From Platanthera guangdongensis (lineage: Eukaryota > Streptophyta > Magnoliopsida > Asparagales > Orchidaceae): DNA of 64,000 nt. Below are positions 21,761-34,018 of the stretch, one piece after another. Position 1 is the stretch's first letter; each line of letters starts with the position of its first letter. The stretch spans positions 116,269,314-116,333,313 of the forward strand of contig CM077160.1 of NCBI GenBank assembly GCA_039583875.1. The letters are read 5' to 3'. Both the position numbers and the translations under genes were made by a program. Below the pieces are notes generated by a model. That model was not told where the DNA came from and did no database searches. It saw only the letters and a program-made list of their open reading frames with translations.

Positions 21761-22620
21761 AATGGTCTCAAGATGAAATGCACCAAGGAAGGAATTTGCT
21801 CAGCATGCAAAAAGGGCAAGCAGACAAAAGCTTCCTTCAAGGGCATTGGGACCAAATATTCTGGGAGGTGCTTATACCTCTTACATATAGACTTGTTTGG
21901 TCCTATGCCAGTTTATAGTTTAGGTAGGAAAGTCTACACCCTTGTGGTGGTTAATGAGTATTCTAGGCTTGTTTGGGTTTTCTTTCTCAAGAAAAGTCTG
22001 AAACCCTTGATGTCTTCAAGATATTTGTCAAACAAATTCAAAATGAGGTAGACATCACTGCGGTCAAAATCAGAAGTGAACATAGGACTGAATTTTAGTC
22101 TGAAAGCATGATAAGTTTCTGTGAAGAGCAAGAGATTGATCAAGAATTTTCTTCTCCAAGAACATCCCAACAAAATGGGATTGTTGAGAGGAAAAATAGA
22201 ACTCTCATAGAGGCTGGAAGGACCATGTTAAGTGACACTTCTCTTCTAGAATATTTCTGGGCTGAGGCAGTAAGTACTGCATGTCATATACTTAACAGAG
22301 CCTCTATCACCAATAGCCATAAGAAGGACTCCTATGAGATCTTGAAGTGCAGAAAACCAAACTTGGGCTATCTCAGTATCTTTGGTAGCAAGTGTTATTT
22401 ACTTCATAATGGTAAGTCCTATGTGACTAAGTTTGCTGCCAAGTCCTATGATGAGATTTTTGTTGGGTACAACAATCATAGCAAGGCCTATAAGATCTAC
22501 AACTTGAAGAGTCAAGTTGTAGAAGAGTCTGTACATGTAGTCTTTGATGAGTCTACCATGATTAACAGTGAGCTGCCAAGCTCCTCTTCTAGTAGTGCAT
22601 GTATAGAGCTGCTCCATTAG
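21713..22620 (+). pseudogene. Element C integrase
   Basis: It reads CSACKKGKQTKASFKGIG, then LLHIDLFGPMPVYSLGRK (first Asp), VVNEYSRLVWVFFL, and after a frameshift near 22050 PRTSQQNGIVERKNR (Glu) and YFWAEAVSTACHILNRAS. The C-terminal domain SKAYKIYNLKSQVVEES is present. The GTEF-type second Asp region is degraded. Confidence 0.85.
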
Positions 22621-23041
22621 TCCAAGATGGAGTGGATAATCCTGAAGAAGGAAAACGCCAAATTAAAGTGGATGAAGATCAACAAGATACAACCACTGAA
22701 GCTAATGCTGAAGGAAGATTGCCACAAGCTAGCAGACATCAAAGGGATCATCCAAGACACTGGATTATTGGTGATGCTAACCAAGGAGTGGTGACCAAGA
22801 GCAGAAGTATCAACACAGCAATATACTCAAGCTTCTTATCACAAGTAGAGCCCAAAAGATTTGAAGAGGTCAACATAGATCAGTTCTGGATTGTAGATAT
22901 GTAAGAGGAACTGAACCAGTTTAAGAGGTGTAAGGACTGGAAGCTGGTTCGCATACCACAATGACGTAATGTCATTGGAGTCAACTGGATTTATAGGAAT
23001 AAACTTAATAAAAATGACATTATAATCAAGAATAAGGCAAG
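22621..23041 (+). pseudogene. Element C reverse transcriptase, 5' piece
   Basis: The linker HWIIGDANQGVVTKSR leads to EELNQFKRCKDWKLVRIP and VNWIYRNKLNKNDIIIKNKA. The frame stops abruptly at the edge of element D. The next codons (ARLVAKVYRQ) are found at 33622, on the far side of D. Confidence 0.88.
23037..23041. repeat. Target site duplication of element D, left copy
   Basis: GCAAG here and GCTAG at 33622-33626, a 4 of 5 match. The RT reading frame of C joins across the element at this point. Confidence 0.65.
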
Positions 23042-24243
23042 TGAAAGTTGTTTAACTTAGGTTAGCTACTCACCTAGAGGGGGGTGGGGGTGAATAGGTC
23101 TTTGAAGATTTATTTGTCTTTATGCTGTTTTCTTCTTATGTGATCTAGAGCTTATCCTTAGATCCTATAATATAAAAGAAAACATACCACAAAGCCAAGC
23201 ACGTAGTTATTTATAGTGGTTCCCCAATTGGGTATATCCACTTTCCCTCCCACCTATCCAAATATTTTATTGGACTAGGCACAAACTCGACCAATATGCT
23301 CCTCAGAGCGTACACCTTAGGCCGTCAGCCTTACAATCAGGTTCTCTTCAGAACCCTACCTCAGAACCACACAGGTTCCTAACTCAGATCCCTGCAGTGA
23401 TCATACAGCTTAGTGGTCCACTGACCATCTACCTCAGCCTTCTTTTAAGGCCTACAGCTCAAGCTTTTCAGCCCTACCACTTCAGGTACCCAGCCATACT
23501 CTCAGAGTACTGCAACACTCCTATAACTCAGTACCTTTCTAGGTACCTACCTTAGTGCACTTCCAGGAACTTACAGCTCAGGCTCCTCCAACGCCTACAA
23601 CTCAGTGACACACTTATCACCTACAACTCAGTGACTCACCAGTCACATACCTCAGCCTTATTTCTAAGGCCTACTACTCAGACTGAGAGGACAGCCCTAC
23701 TCTCAGATCCACACTTGGATCCTATCTCAGTATCCCAGCAGGGCACCAACCTCAGTGACTAATTAGTCACCAACAGCTCAGGCCAAATGGCCCTACAGCT
23801 CAGATTCAGATAAACTGAATCCTACAGGAGTTTATACAAGATGAAATAAATTTAAAACAACCTACTCAGAGATTAAACACTTAGTCTACCTTACTGTACT
23901 AAGAAGATATCAGTCCAACCTACTTGTTGTAGAAGTGATGAGTCTTTTTTACAGTCATCTTCTTCTTTGCTCCACTGGAGAACAACAATCTGTTGTTGAA
24001 GGCTAACAACCCTTCACATAGCTAACTTCTTGCTGAATAGATAAATCAGCTACCTTGTTCTGGAGAGAACAATCTTTCTAAACTTGAAAGAGCTTCAGCT
24101 TTCCGTCTTTGCATTCTGTCTAACTCTGCTGTACTTTAGCTTTCAAGCTTGTCGGAGAAGATGAAGTCCAGCCGCCTTTATTTTCTGTATATTCTTCCTG
24201 TGTTCTGCGTTTGTTCTCCGTAGCCCTAATCCCCTTTTTTCTT

Positions 24244-24254
24244 CCTTTTATATG
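24244..24254 (-). promoter_or_regulatory. TATA box of element D 3' LTR
   Basis: Minus-strand CATATAAAAGG. The counterpart in the other LTR is at 32534-32546. Confidence 0.5.
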
Positions 24255-24534
24255 TTGATTTGAATCAATGACATAATTGAGTGTGGGCCCAGACAAGGAT
24301 GGTGAGCCCCACCTCCTTCAAAAAAGGAGAAATAAGCTTTCGGTGCTACTGCAGCTTTCCCGTAACGGCTTCATATATTTTGACTTTGTTGACTTTTTGG
24401 TGACGTCAGCAGTGGTCATCCTGTGCCGCTGTAGCTTCCTGCAATGAAATGATGTTCTTTGACATGTTGACTTTTGATGACATCAGCAGTAGTCATCACC
24501 TTCTGGACTTAGACAAAATTCCAGATCTTGACTA

Positions 24535-24860
24535 AGCGTTGAGTGATGTTAAGTCACTCAACGCCATCTGTCTTGGCTCTTCATTAGAAGCGTTGATTGA
24601 ACCTGCCTCACTCAACGCTTCTGGACTTAGAGAAATTCTGCTGGCTTTGTCTCAGTAGTTCTTTCTCAACTGTCTCAGCGGTTTCTTCTTCACAGCTAAG
24701 ACTATCTCCTGTCTCAGCGGTTTCTTCTTAGCGGTCTCAATGCTTTCTTTTTCTCGGCTGAGATTGTATCCTATCTCAACTGTTTCTTCTCAGCGGTCTC
24801 AATGCTTTCTTCTTCATTAGAAGCATTGAGTGAACCTGCTTCACTCAATGCTTCTGGACT
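24535..24860. repeat. GTTGAGTGA palindromes in D 3' LTR
   Basis: At 24536-24564 an 11-bp stem GCGTTGAGTGA with a 7-base loop faces TCACTCAACGC. Further units lie at about 24597-24630 (about 14-bp stem, 7-base loop) and 24820-24855. Between them are repeated TCTCAGCGGT/TCTCAGCTG words. Confidence 0.85.
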
Positions 24861-24959
24861 TATAGAAACCTAGCTTGTTTTGTCTCAGCGGTTATGCTGA
24901 GACATACTTCTTAGCTGTCTCAGCTGTCTCAGTGGTTTTTCCTTAGTCAAATTGTTTGG

Positions 24960-25290
24960 CAAATGTTGAACTGCGTTCGATGAATGTTGAACGACATTTG
25001 ACGATCGGTGGGCTGAGCTCGATGAATTCTGAATCCTAAGCTTCTAAATTTAGCTCGACGAATGGTGAGCTCATCTCGACGAACGGTGAGCTCAGCTCGA
25101 CGAAATGTGAGCTGAGCTCGACGATTTCTGAATCCCAAGCTTTGAATTTAGCTTGACGAATGGTGAGCTCAGCTTGACGAAAGGTGAGCTGAGTTCGTCG
25201 ATTTCTAAATACGAAGCTTCTGAATTTAGCTCGACGACGGTAAGCTCAGCTCGACGAAAGGTGAGCTGAGCTCGATGATTTCTGAGTTTT
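24960..25290. repeat. GAGCTCGACGA word array in D 3' LTR
   Basis: About a dozen copies of AGCTCGACGA(A) with linked GGTGAGCTCAGCTCGACGA words. Element C's 5' LTR has no such block, while elements E-G carry the related TTCGTCGA/TCGACGAA pairs. Confidence 0.8.
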
Positions 25291-25436
25291 CCAGCATCCT
25301 CATTTTCTTTCACCTATCCAATCATGGAAAACCTGCATGCATGAACTCAAGCACACATCAAATAGATTATGCCCTTAGCATGATTGGTGATACCTCTTCA
25401 AATCATGAGGAACATTGTAGGGCACAATTCCCAATA

Positions 25437-25449
25437 ATCTTCCCTATTT
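25437..25449 (-). other. Polypurine tract of element D
   Basis: Minus-strand AAATAGGGAAGAT directly precedes the 3' LTR. It compares with AAATAGGGGGAGAT in element G. Confidence 0.7.
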
Positions 25450-25912
25450 GAAGAAGGCAGAACATCGATCCATGCTAAGGTGTATCAGTACAAGAAATAT
25501 CATGATAAGTCTAAGGAGACTTATCATGACAACTAGCCATCCCACCACAGGATAACTCCCCCTAGATGAGATGACTCAACACTATGATTGAAAGACCAAT
25601 AGTACAGGTGAATTATCAATTATTGACACTGTAAATATTTTGATTAAGATATACCTAATCATTAACTAATTTAGAGGGCTTTGGTCAAACAACAGTAGGC
25701 AAAACATGTGATTATGAGGTATTTATCAAAGAATAGCATATTCATTAAACACAGATTTATAAATGATAATTTCATGCACACTTGTCATATCAATATAGTC
25801 CAGTCTAACTTATATTAATTTCTTTGATAGAGATTTGAAATTTCTACATTGTTAATATACATTACAAGACATTGAATAAAATATTTTAAGAAGCCTGACC
25901 CTAAACCCTATA

Positions 25913-28205
25913 TCAGCTATTCTTTGAAGAGCTTACATCAGCATCCTTGGTTGCATCAGTCTTCTTCAAGTTTTTAGCTTTGTTCTTCTGCCTTTTGAAG
26001 TAAAGGAATGACTTTGGAATATATTTGGAAGGCAATTTCTTAGGATTGCTCTTCCTTACCAGAGTTTCTTTGAATATACTTTCCCTTAGGTAATTGCTTT
26101 CCAAATGCTTTATCCATTCCTCAGATGGATATACACTATCAATGTTCTTTAAAACTTGTCCAAGACTAACCCAAGAATTTATGATGATGGATTCAGAGGC
26201 ATCACTTAGCTGTTTATACTCTGGATCATCTCTGTTCTCAGCTCTCCTCTTGGCCATGAACTCTTCATCCATCTAAGCTCCTTCCCTTTTTCTTTTGACA
26301 GCAAGTTGTGCATCTTGTGCAATTCTAGCTTGATCTGGGAAGTCTAGGTCCTCTGGCCTCTTTTTATCTAGAAGGGGCAGGTGCAGTGCCACCCTAGTGC
26401 CTTGAATTACATTAAATGCTTGATCTTCAATGAGTAATGTTGTCTTAGCATGGATGCTCTCCCCTTTCTGCCTTCTTCAAGCATGGTTGTTTGTAATAAG
26501 GAGGTGTTGGTTTTATTTCTACTTGATGTAGATTAGAGTATTCTCTCATTATCAGTGAGCAGCTCATTTTTCAGAAGTATTGTCTGCTCCATGGAGTGGA
26601 GAGCAACATTGGTGACATGCTGATTACATGACCTGCTACACCCCTTATCACCTCATCAATTGTACTCACAAATTTTTTGACATGTTCTATGTCAGTTGTA
26701 GAGAATTTCTGGCTTGTTTCCATGGATTTCATGAGAGTGGTCAGCTATATGCCAGTTGTTCTAGCCATATCAAACCAGGTGGTGACCTGTTTGTTTAAGT
26801 GAGAGGTCTATTCTTTACATTCCTTGACTTCACTTGACAATTCATCCCTTAGCTTGGCAACCGAGTGGTCAACATACTCCTTGAGGGTTGTTGTCTGAGC
26901 ATCCAGGAGTGCTTTGATATGGTTTAGGAGTGGCTCATCTGAGATTTGGGTAGTGGGTGGTTGGCTTACTGAGGGAGGGACTTCTGTCAGAGCATGGATT
27001 TGTGAAGACTCCCCCTCAACTACAACACCTGTAGTGGGTGCAGACTCAACTGATCTGTTGACAACTTTGTCCAAGGTTGTCAAATTCATCTCATTATGCT
27101 CCCACTCAGACTGAGCATCCTTCTCTGGGCTTGACCTATTAAGATAAGTATCTAATGCCTCAGGTGGCTCATGGTTATCTTCTGAAGCAGGGATATGTTC
27201 AATTACTGTAACACCATCAGTGTCAGCCATGTCTGCCTCTTCTTCTACAGCAGCTCTTCTTCAGTGGCATTCTTTGAAACTTGTCCTGACCAAGGACTGG
27301 TTTGGATTTTATAAACATGCATAACCATATCGTGGAATTGGATGTTTGTTGAGGAGAGACTCGGGGTTATGTCTGTCTTCAAACTAATATCAGTAGGGGG
27401 GGGGGGTAGTTCCTAGATCAGGTTCAGAGCAGGAGGAACTGTCTACTTCAACAACTTGGTATCTTTTATGCCTTGACGAGTCCTTCGTTTTTGAAGGATG
27501 TCTCTTGGGTAAGATCCTAGTGAATCTGTCCAATGTCTTTATGTCTATTCTTTTCAGGTAGTGAATATTTACTCCATGTTCTTGTTTGAATGTATCAGGG
27601 TAGGAGTTTACTAGGTATAAGGAAAGAATTATCCCATGTTTGGAGTGGGTAGACAGTCTACTAATCTCTGGTAGATGAGAGAAGACCAAGAGGTCTTTCT
27701 ATTCAAGATTTTCCTAGTCATAACTTCAAACATTGACTTAGAGATTGTGTCATGTGATCCAGGTTTGCAGATAAGGGCTTTCCCTACTATATCTGCTAGT
27801 AGTTTGCCTCTTTGATTGAAAACTTTTCTCTTAAGAGACCCAGGTTTGGCCTCACTGTATCCACACCACCTGAGAGCACTGTCTATGTCCGTGATGGCAG
27901 GGTCTTCTTCCTCGCTAGGGTTGACAGAGGGTATATGAAGGCCTTTGCCTAGTCTCTTAGTGTTTACCTTAATCTTGATATCTTCAATCTTAGACTTAAG
28001 AGAGTTTTGAGAGGAAGACACTTTAATGTTGGAGAAAAATTCTTAAACCTCTTTTCTAAGAATGGTAGAAGGTTCAGAAAGGGTGTACTCCAAACACGTG
28101 TCCCCAATCATTCTTATCATGCTTTATCGCTATCGAGGCATGACTGAATCCATCCCTTACAATTTCATATCCTTCCTAGAGCTCCTTGATGACATTTGGC
28201 TCCAT
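25913..28205 (-). pseudogene. Third ORF of element D (downstream of pol position)
   Basis: The likely start is MEPNVIKEL at 28205, followed quickly by a stop. Pieces then read WCGYSEAKPGSLKRKVFNQ, LLADIVGKALICKPGSHDT and SKSMFEVMTRKILNRKTSW, matching the LANIVGKVLLGKHTTHNYI region of F and G. The middle is acidic and Ser/Thr-rich, and the end (26272-25913) is a basic MDEEFMAKRRAENRDD... KKLPSKYIPKSF tail. It resembles the plant retroelement protein found after pol in Sireviruses, sometimes called env-like. Its function is unknown. At least four stops or frame changes interrupt it. Confidence 0.7.
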
Positions 28206-28302
28206 TGAAATAGTGCGGCAGGACGTTGAGAGGGTTTTTGGTCTCGACGGCTAGGGTTTAGGCATTTAAGAGTAATTTGGCTTTTCGTTTCTTGTCGCCT
28301 TT

Positions 28303-28311
28303 GTATTTATA
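28303..28311 (-). promoter_or_regulatory. Possible internal TATA box before D third ORF
   Basis: Minus-strand TATAAATAC lies about 100 bases upstream of the MEPNVIKEL start. An AAACCCTAG word (telo-box-like, common in plant leaders) lies between. There is no splice acceptor like that in F and G. It could be a promoter for the third ORF. Confidence 0.4.
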
Positions 28312-28879
28312 ATGAAAAAATTTAATTACTACATCATTACGATAATAAATTAAACTTTTTTCTTATATTGACACTTTTCCGTCTTATGGGTTGCGTTAGG
28401 CATCCTGTTAAGATACAAGGCATTTAGTGCTATTGTTATACCTCTAACCTTTTCTTTCATTTACTCAATGCTTGATTAATTTATAGCTTTCATCTCTGTC
28501 TGGATATACATTCTTTTTGACACATAATTAATCAAATTATTTTATTAGTTTTAAATATAATGGTGACCTATCATGATAATAAGCCAGTTCTATTAGGAAC
28601 CTAATTATGCACTTATTGACCAGTTATTTGAATTTGAGAGTAAAGGCTGCATAATTTAACAGTGAAGATAATTATAAAGAATAATTGAATCACCGTTTTC
28701 TATTTGGTGTGCTTGATTAGGTTCATCCTAAGCACATCAAATTTAATTTATCAATTAGCAACATAGTCTCTATATAAGAGAAATAGACTTACCTTGAGGC
28801 TTGCTGCCTCTAGCTTTTGAGGATTACATACTTGACAACCTCAACCTTGGTTTGTTTCTTTTCATGGGGGATATTCCTT

Positions 28880-28945
28880 GAGCAATCATCCTATCCCAGA
28901 AATTTGCCCGGAACATCCATTGTCCAAATACCAGGTATTATCTTA
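28880..28945 (-). pseudogene. Protease remnant of element D
   Basis: The minus strand reads WYLDNGCSGQISGIG, then a stop. It aligns with WYLDSGCSKHMTG, the active-site region. Pol sequence is missing after this point, and about 550 bases of AT-rich DNA without coding sense fill the gap to the TATA box. Confidence 0.7.
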
Positions 28946-29560
28946 GACAGGTATTTGGACTACCCTGCAAAAAAATCATTTAACCTTAAACACCCAATGA
29001 TAATTGGGTCCTAGGTTCTTGTTAGTATTGTAAAGATTTTTACCCAACTCTCTGTCTGAGCTGAGCACCTTTCTGTCCACTAGCCACATTCAGGTTGTGC
29101 AAACAATCAATGGCAAAGTGTCCCACCTACCCACAACACCAAAAATTATGAATGTTGTACCTTCTCTTCTGGACATCACAGAATTGCTATCCATGAGAGA
29201 TGTGAGCAGCACCAGACTTTGCTGGATGAGCATTGCATGATGATGCATCCTTCTTTCCTGAGTGAAGGTGCTGAAGAACTAAATACAGCTGATTCAAAAT
29301 GGGCCAAATATATATTTGGAGCCTGCCATCTAGTCAACTCTCTCATCTCCTTAGATAAGGGATACCTGGATCCAAATCAAAAGAGCTTATCCTGAATATT
29401 ATGCCTTAGAGTGGCGGACAATATCAATCTTTTCGAGATCATGTGTCTTCACCCCACTGGTGGAGCACACATTAGATTGATCCTTCTGGAGTGGTGCAAA
29501 CTTGACAGTTCTAGAAGGTAAATTCACCTTTTGAAATACTGTCAACTTATCAGGGAAATT

Positions 29561-31267
29561 TCACTTGACTTGATAATTAGTGTGATTAAAACCCAACTTC
29601 TCAGAGGTTTGACAGGTCGCTGTATTTGGCAACCTACCAAGAGATTGAGAAGGGTTAATCACAATCCCTAATCTCTCAACATATTTCTGTTCTAGATATT
29701 TAATATGTTTAGATTTTTCTTCTAGAACCTTAGTCTGACACTCAAGGCTTTTCTTGAGTTCATACACCTCATAACATTTCTTATCAAACTTAATAGCTTT
29801 ATTTTTATAAAGAGTTTGATAAGGTTTGAGGACATCAATCTCCTTTGCTTGCCTTTTGGCAAGAATTCTGCTCTTCTTTAGAGCATCTAGCAGCAGTCCA
29901 TATTTGTCAAACATTTGATTTACATCAGTCTCAGATTCTGAGCCATCTTTATCACAGGATGAAGATGCATTAGTATCTGGACTGGTTTCATAGTCAGAGG
30001 AAGATGAAGAAATGGAGAGAGGATGTACCTTAATTGATTCTATATGTAGCTCACTTCTGGATCAACACCAATAGAGATCTGCCCAATATATGCTTCTTCT
30101 TCATCATCATCATCTGATTCTGAGGAGGAAGAATCTGTCCACCTTTTCTCCTGCTTAGCCACAAAGGACTTCTCCTTCTTTCCGTCCTTGTGGTGATGGT
30201 GATGCTTCTTCTTCATCTCATCCTCTTACTTGTTCCTGACTTGGCAGTCAGCAATGACATGTCCAACCTTGCTACAAAAATAACAGATAACTTTAGATGA
30301 AATCTGTTTACTAGATTTAGGGCCATACCTGTCCTTCTTAGAGGATTTCCTTCTATGCTGTGAGGAAGAGGATGGCCTTCTATTCTTCTAATGGTCCTTC
30401 TTCATGAATTTCTAAAACTGGCTGGAGAAGGCAGCAAGGTCCTTATTAGATGTATTACTGTCTGAAGTGCTGGTCTTTGAGCTCTCAGAATCTGACTCAC
30501 AAATTTTCCTGGCTGGAGAGTTCTTCCTTCTGCTCCTGGATGGGGTTTCAGCTTTGAATGACACAGACTTCTCCTTGGCATGTGACTTACTGCTCTTTTC
30601 TTCTTCCTTTCTTGCTGCAAGCTGCATCTCATATGACAGCAGTTTTCCAAATAGAGTTGGAGGAGGAGTGTCCGCTAACTTGCCCATTTCCCTAATGACA
30701 TAAATATTTGTGTCCCAATCCTTTGAGTGGGACCTGAGAAATTTGTCATTCAGCTCATAGGTGTTGAAGACCCTTCCATATGTTCTCAGTTCATTCACAA
30801 TTCTAAAAAATCTCTCACAGCTCTCAGCAATTCCTCAGACTTTCCTTGTCTGAAGGCCTCATACTACTAGTTGAGCATGAATTTTCTATCATCCCTCATA
30901 TCCTCTAAGCCCTCCATGAACACAACTAGGGTGTCCTACATCTCCTTGGAGGTCTTGCAGTGTACGAGATTCTAGAAGGTTGAATCATTTATTGCACTGA
31001 CAATTATTTTTTGAGCTCTCTTGTCCATGGAGGCAAGTAGGAGCACATCTTTGTTCATTTCCTCATAGGATTTAGGTGTCTGGATGTTGGCATCCAGAAC
31101 TAAAGTTTTCATAGGAATGAAGGTTACTTCTTTAATTGTTATGTAAATCCTAGGGTCAGCAGCTTCCATGAATAGTCTGACTCTTTCCTTCCAAGGCCAA
31201 AGCCTTCCTTTCTGCAGATAGGTAGTTTCATGGCTCCCAGTTCCTTGTAGTTTACACCAGACCCCAT
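29561..31267 (-). pseudogene. Element D gag
   Basis: It starts at 31267 (MGSGVNYKELGAMKLPICRK, homologous to the start of element C gag). The blocks MEAADPRIYITIKE, MNELRTYGRVFNTYELNDKF and LADTPPPTLFGKLLSYEMQL follow. An intact CCHC knuckle CYFCSKVGHVIADC lies at about 30240-30290. The coiled coil MFDKYGLLLDALKKSRILAK ... ECQTKVLEEKSKHIKYLEQ runs from 29914 to 29561. It is broken by stops but better preserved than in C. Confidence 0.87.
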
Positions 31268-31331
31268 TCTTATGTCTTATAGTTAACCATGGAGGTATAC
31301 TCAGATTGTTAGATCCTTTTTGAGCAACCTC

Positions 31332-31343
31332 CCTCTGATACCA
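31332..31343 (-). other. Primer binding site, element D
   Basis: Minus-strand TGGTATCAGAGG, one base from the LTR edge. Confidence 0.88.
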
Positions 31344-31344
31344 C

Positions 31345-33621
31345 TTAAAGTTGTTTAACTTAGGTTAGCTAATCACCTAGAGGGGGGGGGGTGAATAGGT
31401 CTTTGAAGATTTATTAGACTTTATGTTATTTTCTTCTTATGTGATCTAGAGCTTGTCCTTAGATCCTGTAATATAAAAGAAAAAAACCACACAACCAAGC
31501 ACACTGTTATTTGTAGTGGTTCCCAATTGGGTACATCCACTTTCCCTCCCACCTATCTAACTATTTTGTTGGAATAGGCACAAACTCCACCAATATGCTC
31601 CTCAAAGCTTACACCTCAGGCCCTCAGCCTTACACTCAGGTTCTCTTAAGAACCCTACCTCAGAACCACAAAGGTTCCTATCTCAGATCCCTGCAATGCT
31701 CATACAGCTTAGTGGTGCATTGAACAACTACCTCAGCCTTATTTCTAAGATCTACAGCTCAGGCTTTTCAGCCCTACCACTTCAGGCATAAAGGCCTACT
31801 CTCAGAGTACTGTAGAACTCCTATAACTCAGTACCTATCCAGGTACCTATTCTTAGTTCCCTTCTAGGCACCTACAGCTCATCCTCCTCCAAATCCTACA
31901 ACTCTGTGACACACTTGCCACCTACAGCTCAGTGACTCACCAGTTACCCACCTCAGCCTTATTTTTAAGGCCTACTACTCAGGCTGGGAGTACAGCCCTA
32001 CTCTTAGATCCACACTTGGATCCTATCTCAGTACTCCAGCAGGGCAACTACCTCATTGATTAATTAGTCACCCAAATGGCCCTACAGCTCAGATTCAGAT
32101 AAACTGAATCCAACAAGAGTTTATACAAGATGAAAATAAATTTAAAATAACTGACTCGAAGATTAAACTCCGAGTCTACCTTGCTGGACTGAGCAGATAC
32201 AAGTCCAGCCCACTTGCAGTAGAAGGGATTAGTCTTCTTCTACAACCAACTTCTTCTTTGCTGCATTGTAGAACAACAATCTGTTGTTGAAGGCTAACAA
32301 CCCTTCACCAAGCTAACTTCTTGCCAAATAGATGAATCAGCTGTCTTGTTCTAAAGAGAACAATCTTGCTTAACTTGAAAGAGCTTCAGCTTTATTTCTT
32401 TATCTTCTGGCGACTCTACTAGACTTTAGCTTTCAAGCTTGTCAGAGAAGATGAAGTTCAACCGCATTTATTTTCTGTATATTCTTCATGTATTCTGCGT
32501 TTGTTCTCTATAACCCTAATCCCCTTTTCTTTCTTTTTTTTATATGTGTTGATTTGAATCAACGACACAATTGAGTGTGGGCCCAGCCAAGGATGGTGAG
32601 CCCACCTCCCTCAAAAAAGGACAAATAGGCTTTCGACGCTACTGCAGCTTTCCCGCAACGGCTTCATGTATTTTGATATTGTTGACTTTTTGGTGACGTC
32701 AGCAATTGTCATACTGTGTTATTGTATATTCCTGCAATGGCATGAAGTTCTTTGGCATGTTGACTTTTGATGACGTCATCAGTGGTCATCAACTTCTGAA
32801 ATTAGACAAAATTCCAGATCTTCACTAAGCGTTAGGGTGATGCAAAGTCACTCAACGCCATCTATCTTGGCTCTTCACTAGAAGCGTTGAGTGAACCTTC
32901 CTCACTCAATGTTTCTGGACTTAGAGAAATTCTGCTGGCTTTGTCTCAGCGGTGTCCTTCTTAACTATCTCAGCGGTTTCTTCTTCACAACTGAGACTAT
33001 CTCCTATCTCAGTGGTTTTTTCTCAACGGTCTCAATGCTTTCTTTTTCTCAGCTGAGACTGTTTCCTGTCTCAGCTAAGACTGTTTCTTCTTAGCGGTCT
33101 CAACGCTTTATTCTTCATTTGAAGCGTTGAGTGAACCTGCTTCACTCAATGCTTCTGGACTTAAAGAAATCCAGCTTGTTTTATCTCAGCAGTTATATTG
33201 AGACATACTTCTCAGCTGTCTCAACTGTCTTAACAGTTTTGCCTTAGTCAAATTTTCTGGCAAATGTTGAACTGCGTTCGGCGATCATTGGGCTGAGCTC
33301 GACATTTTCTGAATCCCAAGCTTCTGAATTTAGCTCGATGAATGGTGAGCTCAGCTTGACGAAAGGTGAGCTGAGTTTCGACGATTTTTGAATCCCAAGC
33401 TTTTGAACTTAGCTCGACGAACGGTGAGCTCAGCTCGACGAAAGGGGAGCTGAGCTCGACGATTCTGAGTTTTCCAACATCCTCATTTTCTTTCACCTGT
33501 CCAATCATGGACAACCTGTATGCATGAACTCAAGCAACATATCAAATACATCATGCCCCTTAGAATGATTGGTGATGCATCTTCAAATCCTAAGGAACAT
33601 TGTAGGGCACAATTCCCAACA
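31345..33621 (-). repeat. Element D 5' LTR
   Basis: Its edges are TTAAAGTTGTTTAAC (TG mutated to TT) and ATTCCCAACA. The C-tract motif is near 31380-31398, the TATA-like box at 32534-32546, the GTTGAGTGA array at 32825-33150 and the TCGACGA array at 33270-33470. The last is shorter than in the other LTR. Confidence 0.9.
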
Positions 33622-34018
33622 GCTAGGCTAGTAGCTAAGGTGTACAGACAAGAAGATGGTATTCATTTTGATCAAACTTTTGGCCCCTATAACAAGATTA
33701 TATGTCATTAGACTTTTGCTTGCATTTGTTGCATACAAACTCTATATGGGCTGAAGCAAGCCCCTAGTGCATGTATGAGACATTGTCTAGCTTCCTCATT
33801 GATAACAAATTTCTCAGCGGGAAGTTAGACAAGACCCTATTCCTAAGGAAATCTAAGGGCAAGTATCATCCTAATCAGATTTTTGTAGATGAGATAATCT
33901 TTGGATTTACTAATGACAACCTTTGCAAAAAATTTGCCAAACATATACAAGGGAAGTTTTAGATGAGCAGTATGGGTGAACTTAAATTCTTCTTGGGACT
34001 CCAAGTAAGACATATTGA
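33622..34018 (+). pseudogene. Element C reverse transcriptase, 3' piece
   Basis: ARLVAKVYRQEDGIHFDQTF continues the RT cut at 23041. After LLLAFVAYK the text jumps to LYGLKQAP, an internal deletion that removes the KSAFLNG...VYVEQPPGF part. The later frame ETLSSFLIDNKFLSGKLDKT and IFVDEIIFGFTNDNL shows the active site changed from YVDD to FVDE. It ends at LKFFLGLQVRHIEDG, where LTR sequence begins. Confidence 0.88.

Larger units (their letters stand above)
23042..25436 (-). repeat. Element D 3' LTR
   Basis: Its edges are TGAAAGTTGTTTAAC and ATTCCCAATA (CA end mutated to TA). It carries the C-tract motif near 23075-23097, a TATA box at 24244-24254, the GTTGAGTGA array (24535-24860) and the TCGACGA array (24960-25290). 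The match to 31345-33621 is clear, with many substitutions. Confidence 0.9.
23042..33621 (-). mobile_element. Element D: Sirevirus-type copia lacking most of pol, inserted in C
   Basis: The LTRs are 23042-25436 and 31345-33621. On the minus strand come the primer site, gag (from 31267), a protease remnant near 28900, then a third ORF (28205-25913) and a polypurine tract. Integrase, RT and RNase H are absent. It is related to C in LTR and gag but its LTR has an extra TCGACGA block. It inserted antisense to C. Confidence 0.9.
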
